DNA from: Xanthomonas floridensis
GTDB lineage: Bacteria > Pseudomonadota > Gammaproteobacteria > Xanthomonadales > Xanthomonadaceae
Assembly (NCBI RefSeq): GCF_001642575.1
Contig: NZ_LXNG01000027.1
Span: 1 to 44,519 of the forward strand
DNA length: 44,519 bases
Direction: 5' to 3'
Below the pieces are notes generated by a model that saw nothing but the letters and a program-made list of their open reading frames with translations, searched no databases and was not told the DNA's origin. The position numbers and the translations under genes were made by a program. Shown here in pieces: positions 27,083-36,178 of this stretch; the first letter of the stretch is position 1; each line of letters opens with the position of its first letter.

Positions 27083-29313
27083 CAGCTGGACAGATGCTCG
27101 ATGGCGGCAACGCTACCGAGGCGGTCGCCGAGCTTTTTCAGCAGCGCCAGGCGGTTGGCACGCAGCTGCGGGTCTTCGGCATTGACCATCACGCCATCGA
27201 AGAACGCGTCCACCTGGGGGCGCAGGCGGGCCAGGCGCGCGAGCACGGCAACGTAGTCGTGGCGGTGCAACGCATCGCCGGTGTCGCCGATGGCCGCTTC
27301 CACCGCTTCGGCCAGCGCTTCTTCGGCCGGTTCGCGCAACAGCATGGTGTCGATGTCGCCGGGGATCTCGCCGTCGACCTTGCGCAGGATGTTGCGGATG
27401 CGCTTGTTGGCCGCGGCCAGGGCTTCGGCCTCGGGCAGCGTGGCGAAGATGCCGATGGCATCGATGCGGCGGTCGAAGTCGTAGAGGGAGCCGTGGGTCG
27501 CGCCCAGGTGCGCTCCTACGCCACGCGGTGCAGGAGCGCCCTCGGGCGCGACCGAGAACAATGCAGCGACTGCATTGAAGTGCGTGGCAGGGACGCCTTT
27601 GTCTGCGTAGTAGCCTTTTAAGCGGTCGAGGATGAAGTCAACTAGTTCGTCGGCGAGGCCATTAGGGACTCCAATCTCGTCGAACTCGATGCCAGATATT
27701 TTTACTCCGTCCTTCTTTGCTTTTTCTGAAGCCTGTGCACGTGCATCGAACTTCAAGAAGTTTTTCATCATTGCAATCTGGGTAACCGCTTCCTCGACAA
27801 GCGCGCGGATATTCAGATCAAACCCACTCTCAATCACCGTCCGCGCCAAGCCCAGCGCATTACGCCGCAGCGCAAACGGGTCCTTGTTGCCGGTTGGCTT
27901 CAAGCCGGCTGCAAAGCCACCAGCCAAGGTATCCAGACGCTCGGCAATCGCCAGCACCTTGCCCAGCGGCGACAGCGCGATGTCGTCGCCGGCAAAACGC
28001 GGCTGGTAGGCCTCGTCGATGGCCAGCGAAATCTCGCTCGGCTCGCCTGCGGCCTTGGCGTAATGACGCCCGGCAATGCCCTGCAGTTCCGGGAATTCGT
28101 TGACCATGCGCGACTGCAGGTCGTTCTTGGCCAGCTGCGCAGCGCGACGCGCCTGCACCGGATCGGCGCCGACTTGCGGCGCAATCACTTCGGCCAGTGC
28201 CGCCACACGCGCCACCTTGTCGGCCACCGTGCCCAGCTTGGCCTGATACGTCACGCTGGCAAGGCCCGCACCCATCGCTTCCAGCCCCTGCTTGAGGTCT
28301 TCGTCGAAGAAGAACTTGGCATCGGCAAACCGCGGACGGATGACCCGCTCGTAGCCCTTGGCCACTTCGGCCACGTCCTTGGAGACGATGTTGGCGATAC
28401 CGATGAACTGCTCGGTCAACTTGCCGCCGTCGTCCAGCACCGGGAAGAATTTCTGGTTGATTTCCATGGTTTCGATCAACGCTTCCTGCGGCACCGCCAG
28501 GAACGCGCGCTCGAAACTGCACAGCACCGCCGACGGCCATTCGACCAGGTTGACCACCTGTTCCAGATTGTCGTCGCTGATGCGCGCGCTGCCGCCAGCC
28601 TGTTTGGCAGCCGCTTCCACTTCTTCAACGATGCGGGTACGGCGCGCATCGGCATCCACCAGCACATGCGCAGCACGCAGCGCATCCACGTAGTCGCCGG
28701 GCGCCGCCAGCGACACCGGACCCTCATGCATGAAGCGATGCCCGCGCGTCACGCGGTCGCCACGCACGCCCAGCAATTCGGCCGGAATCACCTCATTGCC
28801 GAACAGCAGCACCAGCCATTGCACCGGCCGTGCGAAGGCATATTCGTGGGCGCCCCAGCGCATCGGCTTGGGGATCGGCATGGCGGCGATGGCCTCGCGC
28901 AGAATCTCCGGCAATAGCGCGGCGGTTTGCGCGCCCGGCGTCACTGCGCGATGCACGAAACGCTCGCCCTTGGCGTCGCTGGTGCGCTCCAGCGCGGTCC
29001 AGTCGATACCGGCCTTGGCCGCAAAACCGGACAGCGCCTTGGTCGGCTGGCCTTCGGTGTCGAGGGCGATGTTGAGGTACGGCCCCAGCACTTCGGAGCG
29101 CTGCTCCGGCTGCTCGGTGGCCACGCCCGGCAGCAGCACCGCAAGGCGCCGCGGCGTGGACAGCGGCTTGGCGTCGCCACGGGTGACGGCGATGCCGCGC
29201 TTTTCCAGCCCGCTCAACACGCCGTCGAAGAAGGCCTGCGCCAGGCCCGGCAGCGCCTTGACCGGCAGCTCTTCGGTGCCCAGTTCGATCAGCAGGGGGT
29301 GCATCTGAGTCAT
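27082..29313 (-). CDS. glyS: Glycyl-tRNA synthetase beta subunit
   Basis: The protein has 743 residues against about 690 in E. coli. The N-terminal [45 protein letters not shown] and HRFMHEG are hallmark GlyS segments. A HD-type middle domain and the C-terminal DALRP-like anticodon region follow. It pairs with GlyQ to charge tRNA-Gly. Extra length lies in two places. Residues about 495-568 come from low-GC DNA ([20 protein letters not shown] and following). Residues about 588-606 ([20 protein letters not shown]) are encoded by an in-frame hairpin repeat at 27496-27553. The frame is intact and the gene must be essential. The ATG at 29313 has AAGGTCGGA upstream. Confidence 0.94.
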   Translation of the reverse strand: MTQMHPLLIELGTEELPVKALPGLAQAFFDGVLSGLEKRGIAVTRGDAKPLSTPRRLAVLLPGVATEQPEQRSEVLGPYLNIALDTEGQPTKALSGFAAKAGIDWTALERTSDAKGERFVHRAVTPGAQTAALLPEILREAIAAMPIPKPMRWGAHEYAFARPVQWLVLLFGNEVIPAELLGVRGDRVTRGHRFMHEGPVSLAAPGDYVDALRAAHVLVDADARRTRIVEEVEAAAKQAGGSARISDDNLEQVVNLVEWPSAVLCSFERAFLAVPQEALIETMEINQKFFPVLDDGGKLTEQFIGIANIVSKDVAEVAKGYERVIRPRFADAKFFFDEDLKQGLEAMGAGLASVTYQAKLGTVADKVARVAALAEVIAPQVGADPVQARRAAQLAKNDLQSRMVNEFPELQGIAGRHYAKAAGEPSEISLAIDEAYQPRFAGDDIALSPLGKVLAIAERLDTLAGGFAAGLKPTGNKDPFALRRNALGLARTVIESGFDLNIRALVEEAVTQIAMMKNFLKFDARAQASEKAKKDGVKISGIEFDEIGVPNGLADELVDFILDRLKGYYADKGVPATHFNAVAALFSVAPEGAPAPRGVGAHLGATHGSLYDFDRRIDAIGIFATLPEAEALAAANKRIRNILRKVDGEIPGDIDTMLLREPAEEALAEAVEAAIGDTGDALHRHDYVAVLARLARLRPQVDAFFDGVMVNAEDPQLRANRLALLKKLGDRLGSVAAIEHLSS
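27496..27553. repeat. Hairpin repeat, family B, inside the glyS coding region
   Basis: Imperfect inverted arms lie at 27496-27517 (GGTCGCGCCCAGGTGCGCTC and on) and 27532-27553 (ending GGGCGCGACC), with a 14-base spacer. The same element type occurs between genes at 34608-34672. Here it is read in frame as about 19 extra residues of GlyS. Confidence 0.85.
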
Positions 29314-29372
29314 TGCGTCCGACCTTGGTTTTCGCTTCGTTCGTCACCGGACGAAGGTGGCTTGATGATGTC

Positions 29373-29420
29373 CTTCTCCCGCGTGCGGGAGAAGGTGGCG
29401 CGATGCGCCGGATGAGGGTT
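29373..29420 (+). repeat. REP hairpin repeat, family A copy 2 (glyQ-glyS spacer)
   Basis: The stem is CCTTCTCCCGC/GCGGGAGAAGG and the second stem is GGCGC/GCGCC, followed by GGATGAGGG. It forms an inverted doublet with copy 3 at 29444-29491, all in the 185-base glyQ-glyS spacer. It would be transcribed and could shape the glyQ/glyS mRNA ratio. Confidence 0.8.
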
Positions 29421-29443
29421 GTAAGACGACGGCGAAGGCGTGC

Positions 29444-29491
29444 TGCCCCCATCCGCCCTGCGGGCACCTTCCCCCGCCAGCGGGGGAAGGC
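29444..29491 (-). repeat. REP hairpin repeat, family A copy 3 (glyQ-glyS spacer)
   Basis: On the minus strand the stem is CCTTCCCCCGC/GCGGGGGAAGG, then GCCCGCAGGGC, then GGATGGGGG. The stem differs from copy 2 at positions that change on both arms, so pairing is kept. With copy 2 it makes a REPIN-like inverted pair. Confidence 0.8.
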
Positions 29492-29498
29492 AACAGCA

Positions 29499-30407
29499 TC
29501 AGCGTTTGACCCCGGGAAACCCCAGCTTCTCCCGCTGCGCGTGATACGCCTGCGCTACGCCCTGGGCCAGCGCGCGCACGCGCAGGATGTAGCGCTGGCG
29601 CTCGGTCACGCTGATCGCGCGGCGCGCGTCCAGCAGGTTGAATGCATGGCTGGCCTTGGTGACCTGCTCGTACGCCGGCAGCGGCAGGCCGACCTCGACC
29701 AGGTGTTTGGCCTCGGCTTCGCAGGCATCGAAGCGATGGAACAGCTCGGCCACATTGGCATGCTCGAAGTTGTAGGCGCTCTGCTCCACCTCGTTCTGGT
29801 GATACACATCGCCGTAGCTCACCGGGGTGCCGTCCGGGCCGTAGGTCCACACCAGGTCGTAGACGTTGTCGCAGCTCTGCAGGTACATGCACAACCGCTC
29901 CAGTCCGTAGGTGATCTCACCGAGCACCGGCTTGCACTCCAGTCCGCCAGCCTGCTGGAAGTAGGTGAACTGGGTCACCTCCATGCCGTTGAGCCAGACT
30001 TCCCAGCCAAGGCCCCAGGCGCCGAGCGTGGGCGATTCCCAGTTGTCTTCGACAAAGCGCAGGTCGTGCACCAGCGGGTCGATACCCAGCGCCTTCAACG
30101 AGCCCAGGTACAGGTCCTGGATGTTGTCCGGGTTGGGCTTCATCGCCACCTGGTACTGGTAGTAGCGCTGCAGCCGGTTGGGGTTTTCGCCGTAGCGGCC
30201 GTCGGTGGGGCGGCGCGAGGGCTGCACGTAGGCGGCATTCCACGGCTCCGGGCCCAGCGCGCGCAGGAAGGTGGCCGGATGGAACGTGCCCGCACCCACT
30301 TCCAGGTCCAGCGGCTGGATCAGCACGCAGCCCTGATCGGCCCAGTACTGGTTGAGGGTCTGGATCAGGCCCTGGAACGTGATTGGAACGCGGCGGGAAT
30401 CGGACAT
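29499..30407 (-). CDS. glyQ: Glycyl-tRNA synthetase alpha subunit
   Basis: The protein has 302 residues, the usual length. Class II aminoacyl-tRNA synthetase catalytic subunit of the alpha2beta2 enzyme. Family segments are [77 protein letters not shown] and [20 protein letters not shown]. The ATG at 30407 starts MSDSRRVP directly before the conserved region; upstream in-frame codons are not conserved. A TATACT -10-like box on the minus strand (30443-30438) lies about 30 bases ahead. glyS follows after 185 bases carrying a REP doublet, then the TPR-sulfotransferase gene. Confidence 0.97.
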   Translation of the reverse strand: MSDSRRVPITFQGLIQTLNQYWADQGCVLIQPLDLEVGAGTFHPATFLRALGPEPWNAAYVQPSRRPTDGRYGENPNRLQRYYQYQVAMKPNPDNIQDLYLGSLKALGIDPLVHDLRFVEDNWESPTLGAWGLGWEVWLNGMEVTQFTYFQQAGGLECKPVLGEITYGLERLCMYLQSCDNVYDLVWTYGPDGTPVSYGDVYHQNEVEQSAYNFEHANVAELFHRFDACEAEAKHLVEVGLPLPAYEQVTKASHAFNLLDARRAISVTERQRYILRVRALAQGVAQAYHAQREKLGFPGVKR

Positions 30408-30437
30408 GCAGCAGGGGCCGTGCGAAAGGGGTGCGTT

Positions 30438-30443
30438 AGTATA
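30438..30443 (-). promoter_or_regulatory. -10-like box for glyQ
   Basis: TATACT on the minus strand lies 31 bases upstream of the glyQ ATG. No good -35 hexamer is seen at 16-18 bases, where a GC hairpin (30450-30474) sits instead. Confidence 0.4.
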
Positions 30444-30449
30444 CCGGCC

Positions 30450-30474
30450 CACCCGCGGCGCTTTGCCGCGGGTG
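30450..30474 (+). other. Strong hairpin between divergent glyQ and GspE-like genes
   Basis: The arms CACCCGCGGC and GCCGCGGGTG are perfectly complementary with a GCTTT loop. The hairpin ends 24 bases before the GspE-like ATG, so it would sit in that gene's leader or overlap its promoter. There is no T-run on either side, so a terminator is unlikely. Confidence 0.6.
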
Positions 30475-30498
30475 CATCGCGGCAGGGGAATCACCAGC

Positions 30499-32313
30499 AT
30501 GGAACAGCGGCGCAACGCCGACCCGGACAGCGCAGCGGCCATCCTGCCGCGTGGCCGGTTGATGTTCGACCCGGTCGCGGCCGCCCTGCTGGCCGACGGC
30601 ATGGTGGTACCGCACGAACACGAACGCGTGCAGTTCTCCGCTGCGGGCGTACGCAACGCCAGCGAAGTGCATCCGCTGGTGCTGCTGGCCAACCTCAAGC
30701 TGCATGCCGCGCAGGCGCCGGCCGGCGAGCTGGGCCTGGAACGGCTCACCGAATGGCTGGCCACCCGCACCGGCCTGCGTTATCTGCGCATCGACCCCAC
30801 CCGCATCGACGTGGCCGCGGTCACCGGCGTGGTCTCGCATGCCTACGCACGCCGCCACCGCATCCTGCCGCTGGCGCTGGATGCCGAGCGCGTGCTGATC
30901 GCCACCAGCGAGCCGCTGGCGCTGGACTGGCTGGCCGACGTGCAGCACCTGAGCCGTCGCCGCATCGAACTGGCGCTGATCAACCCGCTGGACCTGCATC
31001 GCTACACGATGGAGTTCTTCGGCGTGACCCAGTCGGTGCGCGGTGCGCGTGGCGATGCGCGCGGCGCCGAGTCGAGCTCGGGCCTGCCCAGCTTCGAACA
31101 ACTGGTGGAACTGGGCCGCGCCGGCGACGTCAATGCCGACGACCACCACATCGTGCATATCGTCGACTGGCTGCTGCAGTACGCCTACGAACAGCGGGCC
31201 AGCGACATCCATCTGGAGCCGCGTCGCGAGGCCGGGCGCATACGCTTTCGCATCGACGGGGTGCTGCACAAGGTGCTGGAAGTACCGCCGTCGGTGATGA
31301 CCGCGGTGGTCAGCCGCATCAAGGTGCTCGGCCGCATGGACCTGGCCGAACGCCGCCGCCCGCAGGATGGCCGCATCAAGACCCGTTCGCCGGGTGGGCG
31401 CGAGGTGGAAATGCGCCTGTCCACCATGCCCACCGCGTTCGGCGAGAAATGCGTGATGCGCATCTTCGACCCGGATTCGGCGTTCAAGAGCATCGAACAA
31501 CTCGGTTTCAGCCCCGAAGAAGCCACCGGCTGGAGCGCGCTGGTCGAGCGCCCGCACGGCATCGTGCTGGTCACCGGCCCCACCGGCTCGGGCAAGACCA
31601 CCACGCTGTATTCCACGCTCAAGCGCTTGGCCACGCCGGACGTGAACGTGTGCAGCGTGGAAGACCCGATCGAGATGATCGCGCCGGAATTCAACCAGAT
31701 GCAGGTGCAGCAGAACATCGACCTGGATTTCGCCAGCGGCGTGCGCACGCTGCTGCGCCAGGACCCGGACATCATCATGATCGGCGAAATCCGCGACCTG
31801 GAGACCGCGCAGATGGCGGTACAGGCCTCGCTCACCGGACATCTGGTGCTGTCGACGCTGCACACCAACGACGCCGCTTCGGCGATCACCCGCCTGCTCG
31901 ACCTGGGCGTGCCGCATTACCTGGTGGCGTCCACGCTCAACGGCGTGCTGGCGCAGCGGCTGGTGCGCACCCTGTGCGTGCACTGCAAGCGCCCGCACAC
32001 GCTCAGCGACGACGACTGGGCGGCGATCCGCGAACCCGGCGAAGCGCTGCCGGAGGTGCTGAACGTACACGCCCCGGTCGGCTGCCTGGAATGCCGCCGC
32101 ACCGGCTATCTGGGCCGGGTGGGCCTGTACGAACTGCTGCCGGTCACCCCGCGGCTGCGTACCCTGATCCGCCCCGACACCGAACTGGCCAGCTTTAGCC
32201 ACGCCGCCCGTGGCGAAGGCCTGCGCACGCTGCGCCGCACTGGTCTGGAGAAGGTCGCCGCCGGACTGACCACCATCGAAGAAGTGCTGTCGGTGCTGCC
32301 GCCGCGGGAATAG
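30499..32313 (+). CDS. GspE/PilB-family secretion or pilus ATPase (orphan)
   Basis: The protein has 604 residues. An N-terminal GspE-type N1 domain (residues about 60-190) is followed by the hexameric ATPase core. Motifs are [10 protein letters not shown], Walker [10 protein letters not shown] at about residue 360, an Asp box with VEDPIEM, Walker [13 protein letters not shown] near 421-432 and the His box LSTLHTND. A tetracysteine zinc motif (CVHC near 493, CLEC near 529) precedes the [14 protein letters not shown] segment. Such ATPases drive type II secretion or type IV pilus assembly. No partner genes (gspF, pilC, pilins) are adjacent, so it must work with components elsewhere. The ATG at 30499 has an AGGGGAA site. 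Confidence 0.88.
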   Translation: MEQRRNADPDSAAAILPRGRLMFDPVAAALLADGMVVPHEHERVQFSAAGVRNASEVHPLVLLANLKLHAAQAPAGELGLERLTEWLATRTGLRYLRIDPTRIDVAAVTGVVSHAYARRHRILPLALDAERVLIATSEPLALDWLADVQHLSRRRIELALINPLDLHRYTMEFFGVTQSVRGARGDARGAESSSGLPSFEQLVELGRAGDVNADDHHIVHIVDWLLQYAYEQRASDIHLEPRREAGRIRFRIDGVLHKVLEVPPSVMTAVVSRIKVLGRMDLAERRRPQDGRIKTRSPGGREVEMRLSTMPTAFGEKCVMRIFDPDSAFKSIEQLGFSPEEATGWSALVERPHGIVLVTGPTGSGKTTTLYSTLKRLATPDVNVCSVEDPIEMIAPEFNQMQVQQNIDLDFASGVRTLLRQDPDIIMIGEIRDLETAQMAVQASLTGHLVLSTLHTNDAASAITRLLDLGVPHYLVASTLNGVLAQRLVRTLCVHCKRPHTLSDDDWAAIREPGEALPEVLNVHAPVGCLECRRTGYLGRVGLYELLPVTPRLRTLIRPDTELASFSHAARGEGLRTLRRTGLEKVAAGLTTIEEVLSVLPPRE

Positions 32314-32884
32314 CCGGGCCGGCTCGGCGGGCCGCTTGCGAGCTGGTACGCCTTCCAGGCGAGCCGGGTGGCCATCTTGGTGACGCTGGGCGTGCCGGTG
32401 CGCATGAGGTCCCGGCGACCGGCCCACCCGAGTGCTGGCGGAAGGCCCGGCGTCGGTGAGCCCCGCCGCCTTCGGCGGTGCCGCAGCCACCACAGTCGCT
32501 GGCGCCGGTTTGCCCGTGCCTGGGCCGGCACTCCCGCCACGGCAATCGCCGACTCGCTCAAGCCGCCCAAGCACACCGACACGCAACGCAACGTCCGCAG
32601 CCACGCGGCCATCGGGCCGTGCCATTGACCGCGCCCTGCTTTGTCCAAGCAGACAAAAGCACGCCCCGCCGCAAAAACCCGTCGCACCACCGTCCAGTCG
32701 GGCAGGCAGCTGCCGATATCCAGGGCATGCCACCGCCGTGGCCCATTGCATCGACCCCGCTTGGAGGGAATCAGGACATGTCATTCGGCAATGACCCGCA
32801 GCGACCACAGCGGTACGCCACTTGAAAAAACCGCGCCGCTGCCGCCTACAATCGGGGGCATCTGTCGTGTCCGGGTGTTCGCGC
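32314..32884. other. Long intergenic region after the GspE-like gene
   Basis: Roughly 570 bases without a convincing gene. A small hairpin (CCGCC-TTC-GGCGG near 32466-32478) could help termination. A 15-codon open frame at 32778 (MSFGNDPQRPQRYAT) has GGAGGG about 12 bases ahead, but nothing else supports it. The promoter of the amidotransferase gene should lie within the last 100 bases. Confidence 0.5.
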
Positions 32885-33637
32885 ATGTCCGTTTTGCCGT
32901 TCCTGATCATCGAAACCGGGCAACCCGTGCCGGAGATGAAGCGTTACGGCCGTTTTCCGCACTGGATCCGCGTGGCCGCCGGGCTGGCCGAGCATGAAAC
33001 GGTGGCCATCGACGTCGCCAACGGCGATGCGCTGCCCGACCCGGCGGCCTTTGCCGGCATCATCGTCAGCGGCTCGGCCGCCTTCGTCACCGACCGCGCC
33101 GACTGGAGCGAACGCAGCGCCGAGTGGCTGCGCACTGCCGCCCACCAGGGCATGCCGTTGCTGGGCATCTGCTACGGCCATCAGCTGCTGGCCCACGCGC
33201 TGGGTGGCGAGGTCGACTACAACCCGGCCGGGCGCGAGTCGGGCACCATCGCGCTGGAACTGCACCCGCCGGCCGGGCAGGACCCATTGTTCGCCGGGCT
33301 TCCGGCGCAGTTCCCGGCCCATGCCACCCATCTGCAGACGGTGGTGCGCGCCCCGGACGGTGCCATCGTGCTGGCCCATTCGCGCCAGGACCGGTGCCAC
33401 GCCTTTCGCTGGGGCCGGGCCACCTGGGGCATGCAATTCCACCCGGAGTTCGCTACCCACCACATGCGCGGCTACGTGCAGGCGCGCGCCGAGTGCATCG
33501 CCCGCCATGGCCGTTGCGCCCGCACCGTGGCCCGCGAGGTCACCGCCGCGCCGGTGGCCCGCAAGCTGCTGCGCCGGTTCGTGCATCACGCACGCGGCCT
33601 GCAAACAGTGAACGCTCGTCCCGCCGCGCACACGTAA
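32885..33637 (+). CDS. Class I glutamine amidotransferase (GuaA-like, stand-alone)
   Basis: The protein has 250 residues. It has the triad-type GATase1 domain: nucleophile Cys96 in GICYGHQL, and His186 and Glu188 in QFHPEF. An oxyanion-type VSGSAAFV segment is near residue 61. Closest in general layout to 'GMP synthase-related' stand-alone amidotransferases that hydrolyse glutamine or gamma-glutamyl substrates. The synthetase partner of GMP synthase is not attached, and the gene is not beside guaB/guaA. The substrate is unknown. The C-terminus is Arg/His-rich. I chose the ATG at 32885; upstream in-frame residues are not conserved-looking. Confidence 0.82.
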   Translation: MSVLPFLIIETGQPVPEMKRYGRFPHWIRVAAGLAEHETVAIDVANGDALPDPAAFAGIIVSGSAAFVTDRADWSERSAEWLRTAAHQGMPLLGICYGHQLLAHALGGEVDYNPAGRESGTIALELHPPAGQDPLFAGLPAQFPAHATHLQTVVRAPDGAIVLAHSRQDRCHAFRWGRATWGMQFHPEFATHHMRGYVQARAECIARHGRCARTVAREVTAAPVARKLLRRFVHHARGLQTVNARPAAHT

Positions 33638-33696
33638 AAGCAGCGATAATCGCGTCACGCCGGATGGTCCGGCGCGCGTATCGATCCGGAATGGGA

Positions 33697-34596
33697 ATGA
33701 GCGAAATTCGTAAGGTGCCGGCATCTGCCGGCGCAGAATGGCTGTTGACCGGTTTCTCGCTGTTGAAGCGGGCGCCGCTGGCGCTTGGCTCGCTGGGGGT
33801 GATCTGGAGCGTGGCCGCCTCGCTGGTGGTGTCGCTGTCGGTGCTGGTGCCGCTGCTGGGCCCGGCCCTGCAGTTCCTGCTGGTGCTGGCCGGCCCTCTG
33901 TTCATGGGCGGGCTGCTGTGGGCGATCCGCGAAGTGGACGAAGGCCGCATCGCCAAACCGTCGCATCTGCTGCACGGCCTGCAGGACGGCCGCGCGCCGC
34001 ACCTGCTGGTGTCGCTGCTGCCGCAGCTGATCGCCGGCCTGCTGCTGGGCGTGCTGCTGCTGGTGATGATCGGCGCCAGCGGGCTGCAGCAGTTGTCCGA
34101 GGTGATGCTCAAGATCAACCAGATCAGCCAGTCCGGCGCGCAGCCGGACCCGGTGCAGATCGAGCAGCTTGCGGCCAGCCTGCCGGCCGGACGCATCCTG
34201 TTGTGGCTGCTGCTGACTATCGCCACGTTTGCGGCGATGACGCTGGCGCTGTTCGTGATGCCGCCGCAGGTGATGTTCGACCGCAGCACCGGCGGCCACG
34301 CGCTGCGCGAGAGCCTGCGCGCCAGCCTGCACAACCTGCCGGCGATGCTGGTGTTCTTCGTGCTGGCCTTCATCGCCATCTTCGCGATCTATTTCGCGGT
34401 GATGATCGTGGCGCTGATCGTCGGCCTGGTGGCCGGCCAGACCGTGGCGATGTGGCTGGCCCAGCTGCTGCTGATGGCCGTGCTGATGCCGGTGTTCGCC
34501 GGCTCGGTCTACGCTGCGTGGAAGCAGATGTTCACCCACGAAGGCGCCGCCGCCCAGCCGATCAAGCCCGCACGGCCGGATGTGTTTGCGGCTTGA
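33697..34596 (+). CDS. Polytopic membrane protein, BPSS1780 family
   Basis: The protein has 299 residues. It starts MSEIRKVPASAGAEWLLTGF, the conserved opening of the BPSS1780/DUF family of inner-membrane proteins. About six hydrophobic segments follow, e.g. LGSLGVIWSVAASLVVSLSV, LLGVLLLVMIGASGL and MLVFFVLAFIAIFAIYF. The two halves look like an internal repeat of paired helices. No catalytic motif is seen. The function of the family is unknown. ATG at 33697 was preferred over ATG 33691 because of the conserved start; GGAATGGGA lies just upstream. It is separated from the amidotransferase gene by only 59 bases, so co-transcription is possible. Confidence 0.78.
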   Translation: MSEIRKVPASAGAEWLLTGFSLLKRAPLALGSLGVIWSVAASLVVSLSVLVPLLGPALQFLLVLAGPLFMGGLLWAIREVDEGRIAKPSHLLHGLQDGRAPHLLVSLLPQLIAGLLLGVLLLVMIGASGLQQLSEVMLKINQISQSGAQPDPVQIEQLAASLPAGRILLWLLLTIATFAAMTLALFVMPPQVMFDRSTGGHALRESLRASLHNLPAMLVFFVLAFIAIFAIYFAVMIVALIVGLVAGQTVAMWLAQLLLMAVLMPVFAGSVYAAWKQMFTHEGAAAQPIKPARPDVFAA

Positions 34597-34607
34597 TCTT
34601 GCGAGCC

Positions 34608-34672
34608 GTAGGAGCGCACCTGGGCGCGACGAAGCTTTCCTGGGACCGCCCGTCGCGCCCGGCTGCGCCCCT
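34608..34672. repeat. Hairpin repeat, family B, intergenic copy
   Basis: The left arm 34608-34631 (GTAGGAGCGCACCTGGGCGC and on) and right arm 34651-34672 (CGTCGCGCCCGGCTGCGCCC and on) are nearly complementary. It lies 12 bases after the stop of the membrane-protein gene. The same element type is found inside glyS at 27496-27553. Confidence 0.85.
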
Positions 34673-34816
34673 TGCATCTGGACATGGCCGCCCAACAGCG
34701 GCATGCCTTCCGACTGATCATCGGAGCAGATGCAAGAAGCCCATGCGCTCCTGGAGCCTGGAGCTTGTATCGTAGATCGGCTCTGCATCTACGGAATTCG
34801 ATCTGTCTGCGTGGTG

Positions 34817-35410
34817 TCAGTCTGTCCGATTGAGCTCCACGCGAACGGCCGTGATGCAGTCGGGTATGTCGCCGAACGAGAATGGATGCGCTGCAAATAC
34901 GTTCTCGTAAATGATCACCTCTGCACCGGAGCGGGTTTCGCGCAGGTGTCCCACGCCGCTGAAGGACGTATTGGCATTCTCTCTCAAGGTGGCATTACGG
35001 CCGTGGAAGAGGTCACTCGCAGCGTTACCGCAGGTATCGATGCGTACCGTCAGCTCGCCATACATCGCGCTGACGAAGTCGTGTTGTTCGGTGCCGAATA
35101 GCTGGAGTGGATCGACGGCGTTGTAAATCAGCAACACCGTCGGCATACCGACACTGGCAGCAGCGCGGAGTTGTCCCCGCGCTTCAACAATCTTCTGGCG
35201 CACATGCCAACCGATCGTCCTGGACCACACGTCATCCGGATCGATTCCGCGATCACTCTCGATCTGCTTGATCTCCACCGCCACCAACGTGCTGCCAAGC
35301 CACACGTGATAGTCGGGCGTACGGCTGGATGTCTCGACAATCCGTTGGCAGTTCAGCCGATGGTGCGCGCAGAATGTTTCGAACACCTGCTCTGACCTGG
35401 TTCTTTGCAT
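34817..35410 (-). CDS. PD-(D/E)XK nuclease-like protein of unknown function
   Basis: The protein has 197 residues. Near residues 31-48 it reads TPDYHVWLGSTLVAVEIKQ: an acidic PD, then a hydrophobic strand ending E-I-K-Q, the core spacing of PD-(D/E)XK nuclease folds. An upstream helix (SEQVFETFCAHH) with a Glu fits alpha-1 of that fold. A GWHVRQKIVEARGQL helix and PTVLLIYN strand follow, and a C-terminal EVIIYENVFAAHPF. It resembles small accessory-region proteins of unknown role. Base composition is visibly less GC-rich than in flanking genes, suggesting acquisition. It begins 30 bases after the tatC stop on the same strand, so it may ride on the tat transcript. Alternative: a restriction- or toxin-related nuclease. 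Confidence 0.6.
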   Translation of the reverse strand: MQRTRSEQVFETFCAHHRLNCQRIVETSSRTPDYHVWLGSTLVAVEIKQIESDRGIDPDDVWSRTIGWHVRQKIVEARGQLRAAASVGMPTVLLIYNAVDPLQLFGTEQHDFVSAMYGELTVRIDTCGNAASDLFHGRNATLRENANTSFSGVGHLRETRSGAEVIIYENVFAAHPFSFGDIPDCITAVRVELNRTD

Positions 35411-35440
35411 TCCCAGATCAGCTCGCAGACCGAGCGCGAA

Positions 35441-36178
35441 TCAGGCGCTCTTCGGCCCCACCGCCCGCGAGGCGATGATGCCCAGCTCGTAGAGCAGGCA
35501 CATCGGGATGGCCAGCATCAGCTGCGAGACCACATCCGGCGGGGTGAGTACGGCGGCCAGCACGAAGATGCCGACGATGGCGTAGCCGCGGCCCTCGCTG
35601 AGTTGCTTGGGGCTGACCCAGCCCAGCAGGACCAGGATGACCAAGGCCACCGGCAGCTCGAAACTCGCGCCGAAGGCGAAGAAGATCGCCAGCACGAAAT
35701 CCAGATAGGAATTGGCGTCCGGGGTGATGGCGATCACGTCCGGCTTGAACGTGGTCAGGAAGTGGAACACCGCCGGCAACACCAGGAAATAGGCGAACGC
35801 ACAGCCGATGTAGAACAGCGCCACCGCCGAGGCCAGCAGCGGGAACGCGAGCTTCTTTTCGCGCTGGTACAGCCCCGGCGCCACGAACGCCCAGGCCTGG
35901 AACAGCAGCCACGGCACGCTGATGAACACCGCCACGAAGAAGGTGAGCTTGAGCGGCGCGAAGAACGCGCCGGCCGGATTCATCGCGATCATGGTCTGCC
36001 CCAGCGGCAGCTGCGAGATCAGCGGCGCGGCCAGCCAGGAATAGATCGCCCGCGAGAACGGCAGCAGGATCAGCAGCACCACGCCCAGGCCAATCAGCGC
36101 GCGCACCAGACGGGCACGCAGTTCCACCAGATGCTCGATCAGACTGCTTTCGGCCTGCGCATCGTCGAACAGGCTCAC
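35441..36178 (-). CDS. tatC: TatC, twin-arginine translocase core subunit
   Basis: The protein has 245 residues with six transmembrane helices. It contains the conserved N-terminal SLIEHLVELRARL that binds twin-arginine signal peptides. It also contains NPAGAFFAPLKLTFFVAVF, PWLLFQAWAFVAPGLYQREK and FAFGASFELPV (with Glu of the recognition site), plus the LTPPDVVSQLMLAIPM segment. It exports folded, often cofactor-loaded proteins with TatA and TatB. The GTG at 36178 overlaps the tatB stop (GTGA), showing coupling. Confidence 0.97.
   Translation of the reverse strand: MSLFDDAQAESSLIEHLVELRARLVRALIGLGVVLLILLPFSRAIYSWLAAPLISQLPLGQTMIAMNPAGAFFAPLKLTFFVAVFISVPWLLFQAWAFVAPGLYQREKKLAFPLLASAVALFYIGCAFAYFLVLPAVFHFLTTFKPDVIAITPDANSYLDFVLAIFFAFGASFELPVALVILVLLGWVSPKQLSEGRGYAIVGIFVLAAVLTPPDVVSQLMLAIPMCLLYELGIIASRAVGPKSA

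Noticed and set aside
30450..30474. Strong GC hairpin as a terminator
   Set aside because: It lies between divergent promoters and has no T-run.
29313..32198. 961-codon plus-strand frame across glyQ and the GspE-like gene
   Set aside because: It spans two real genes in other frames and has Arg/His/Ala-rich sequence.
32778..32825. 15-codon frame MSFGNDPQRPQRYAT with GGAGGG upstream
   Set aside because: Too short, spacing is long, and no attenuator or downstream partner is evident.
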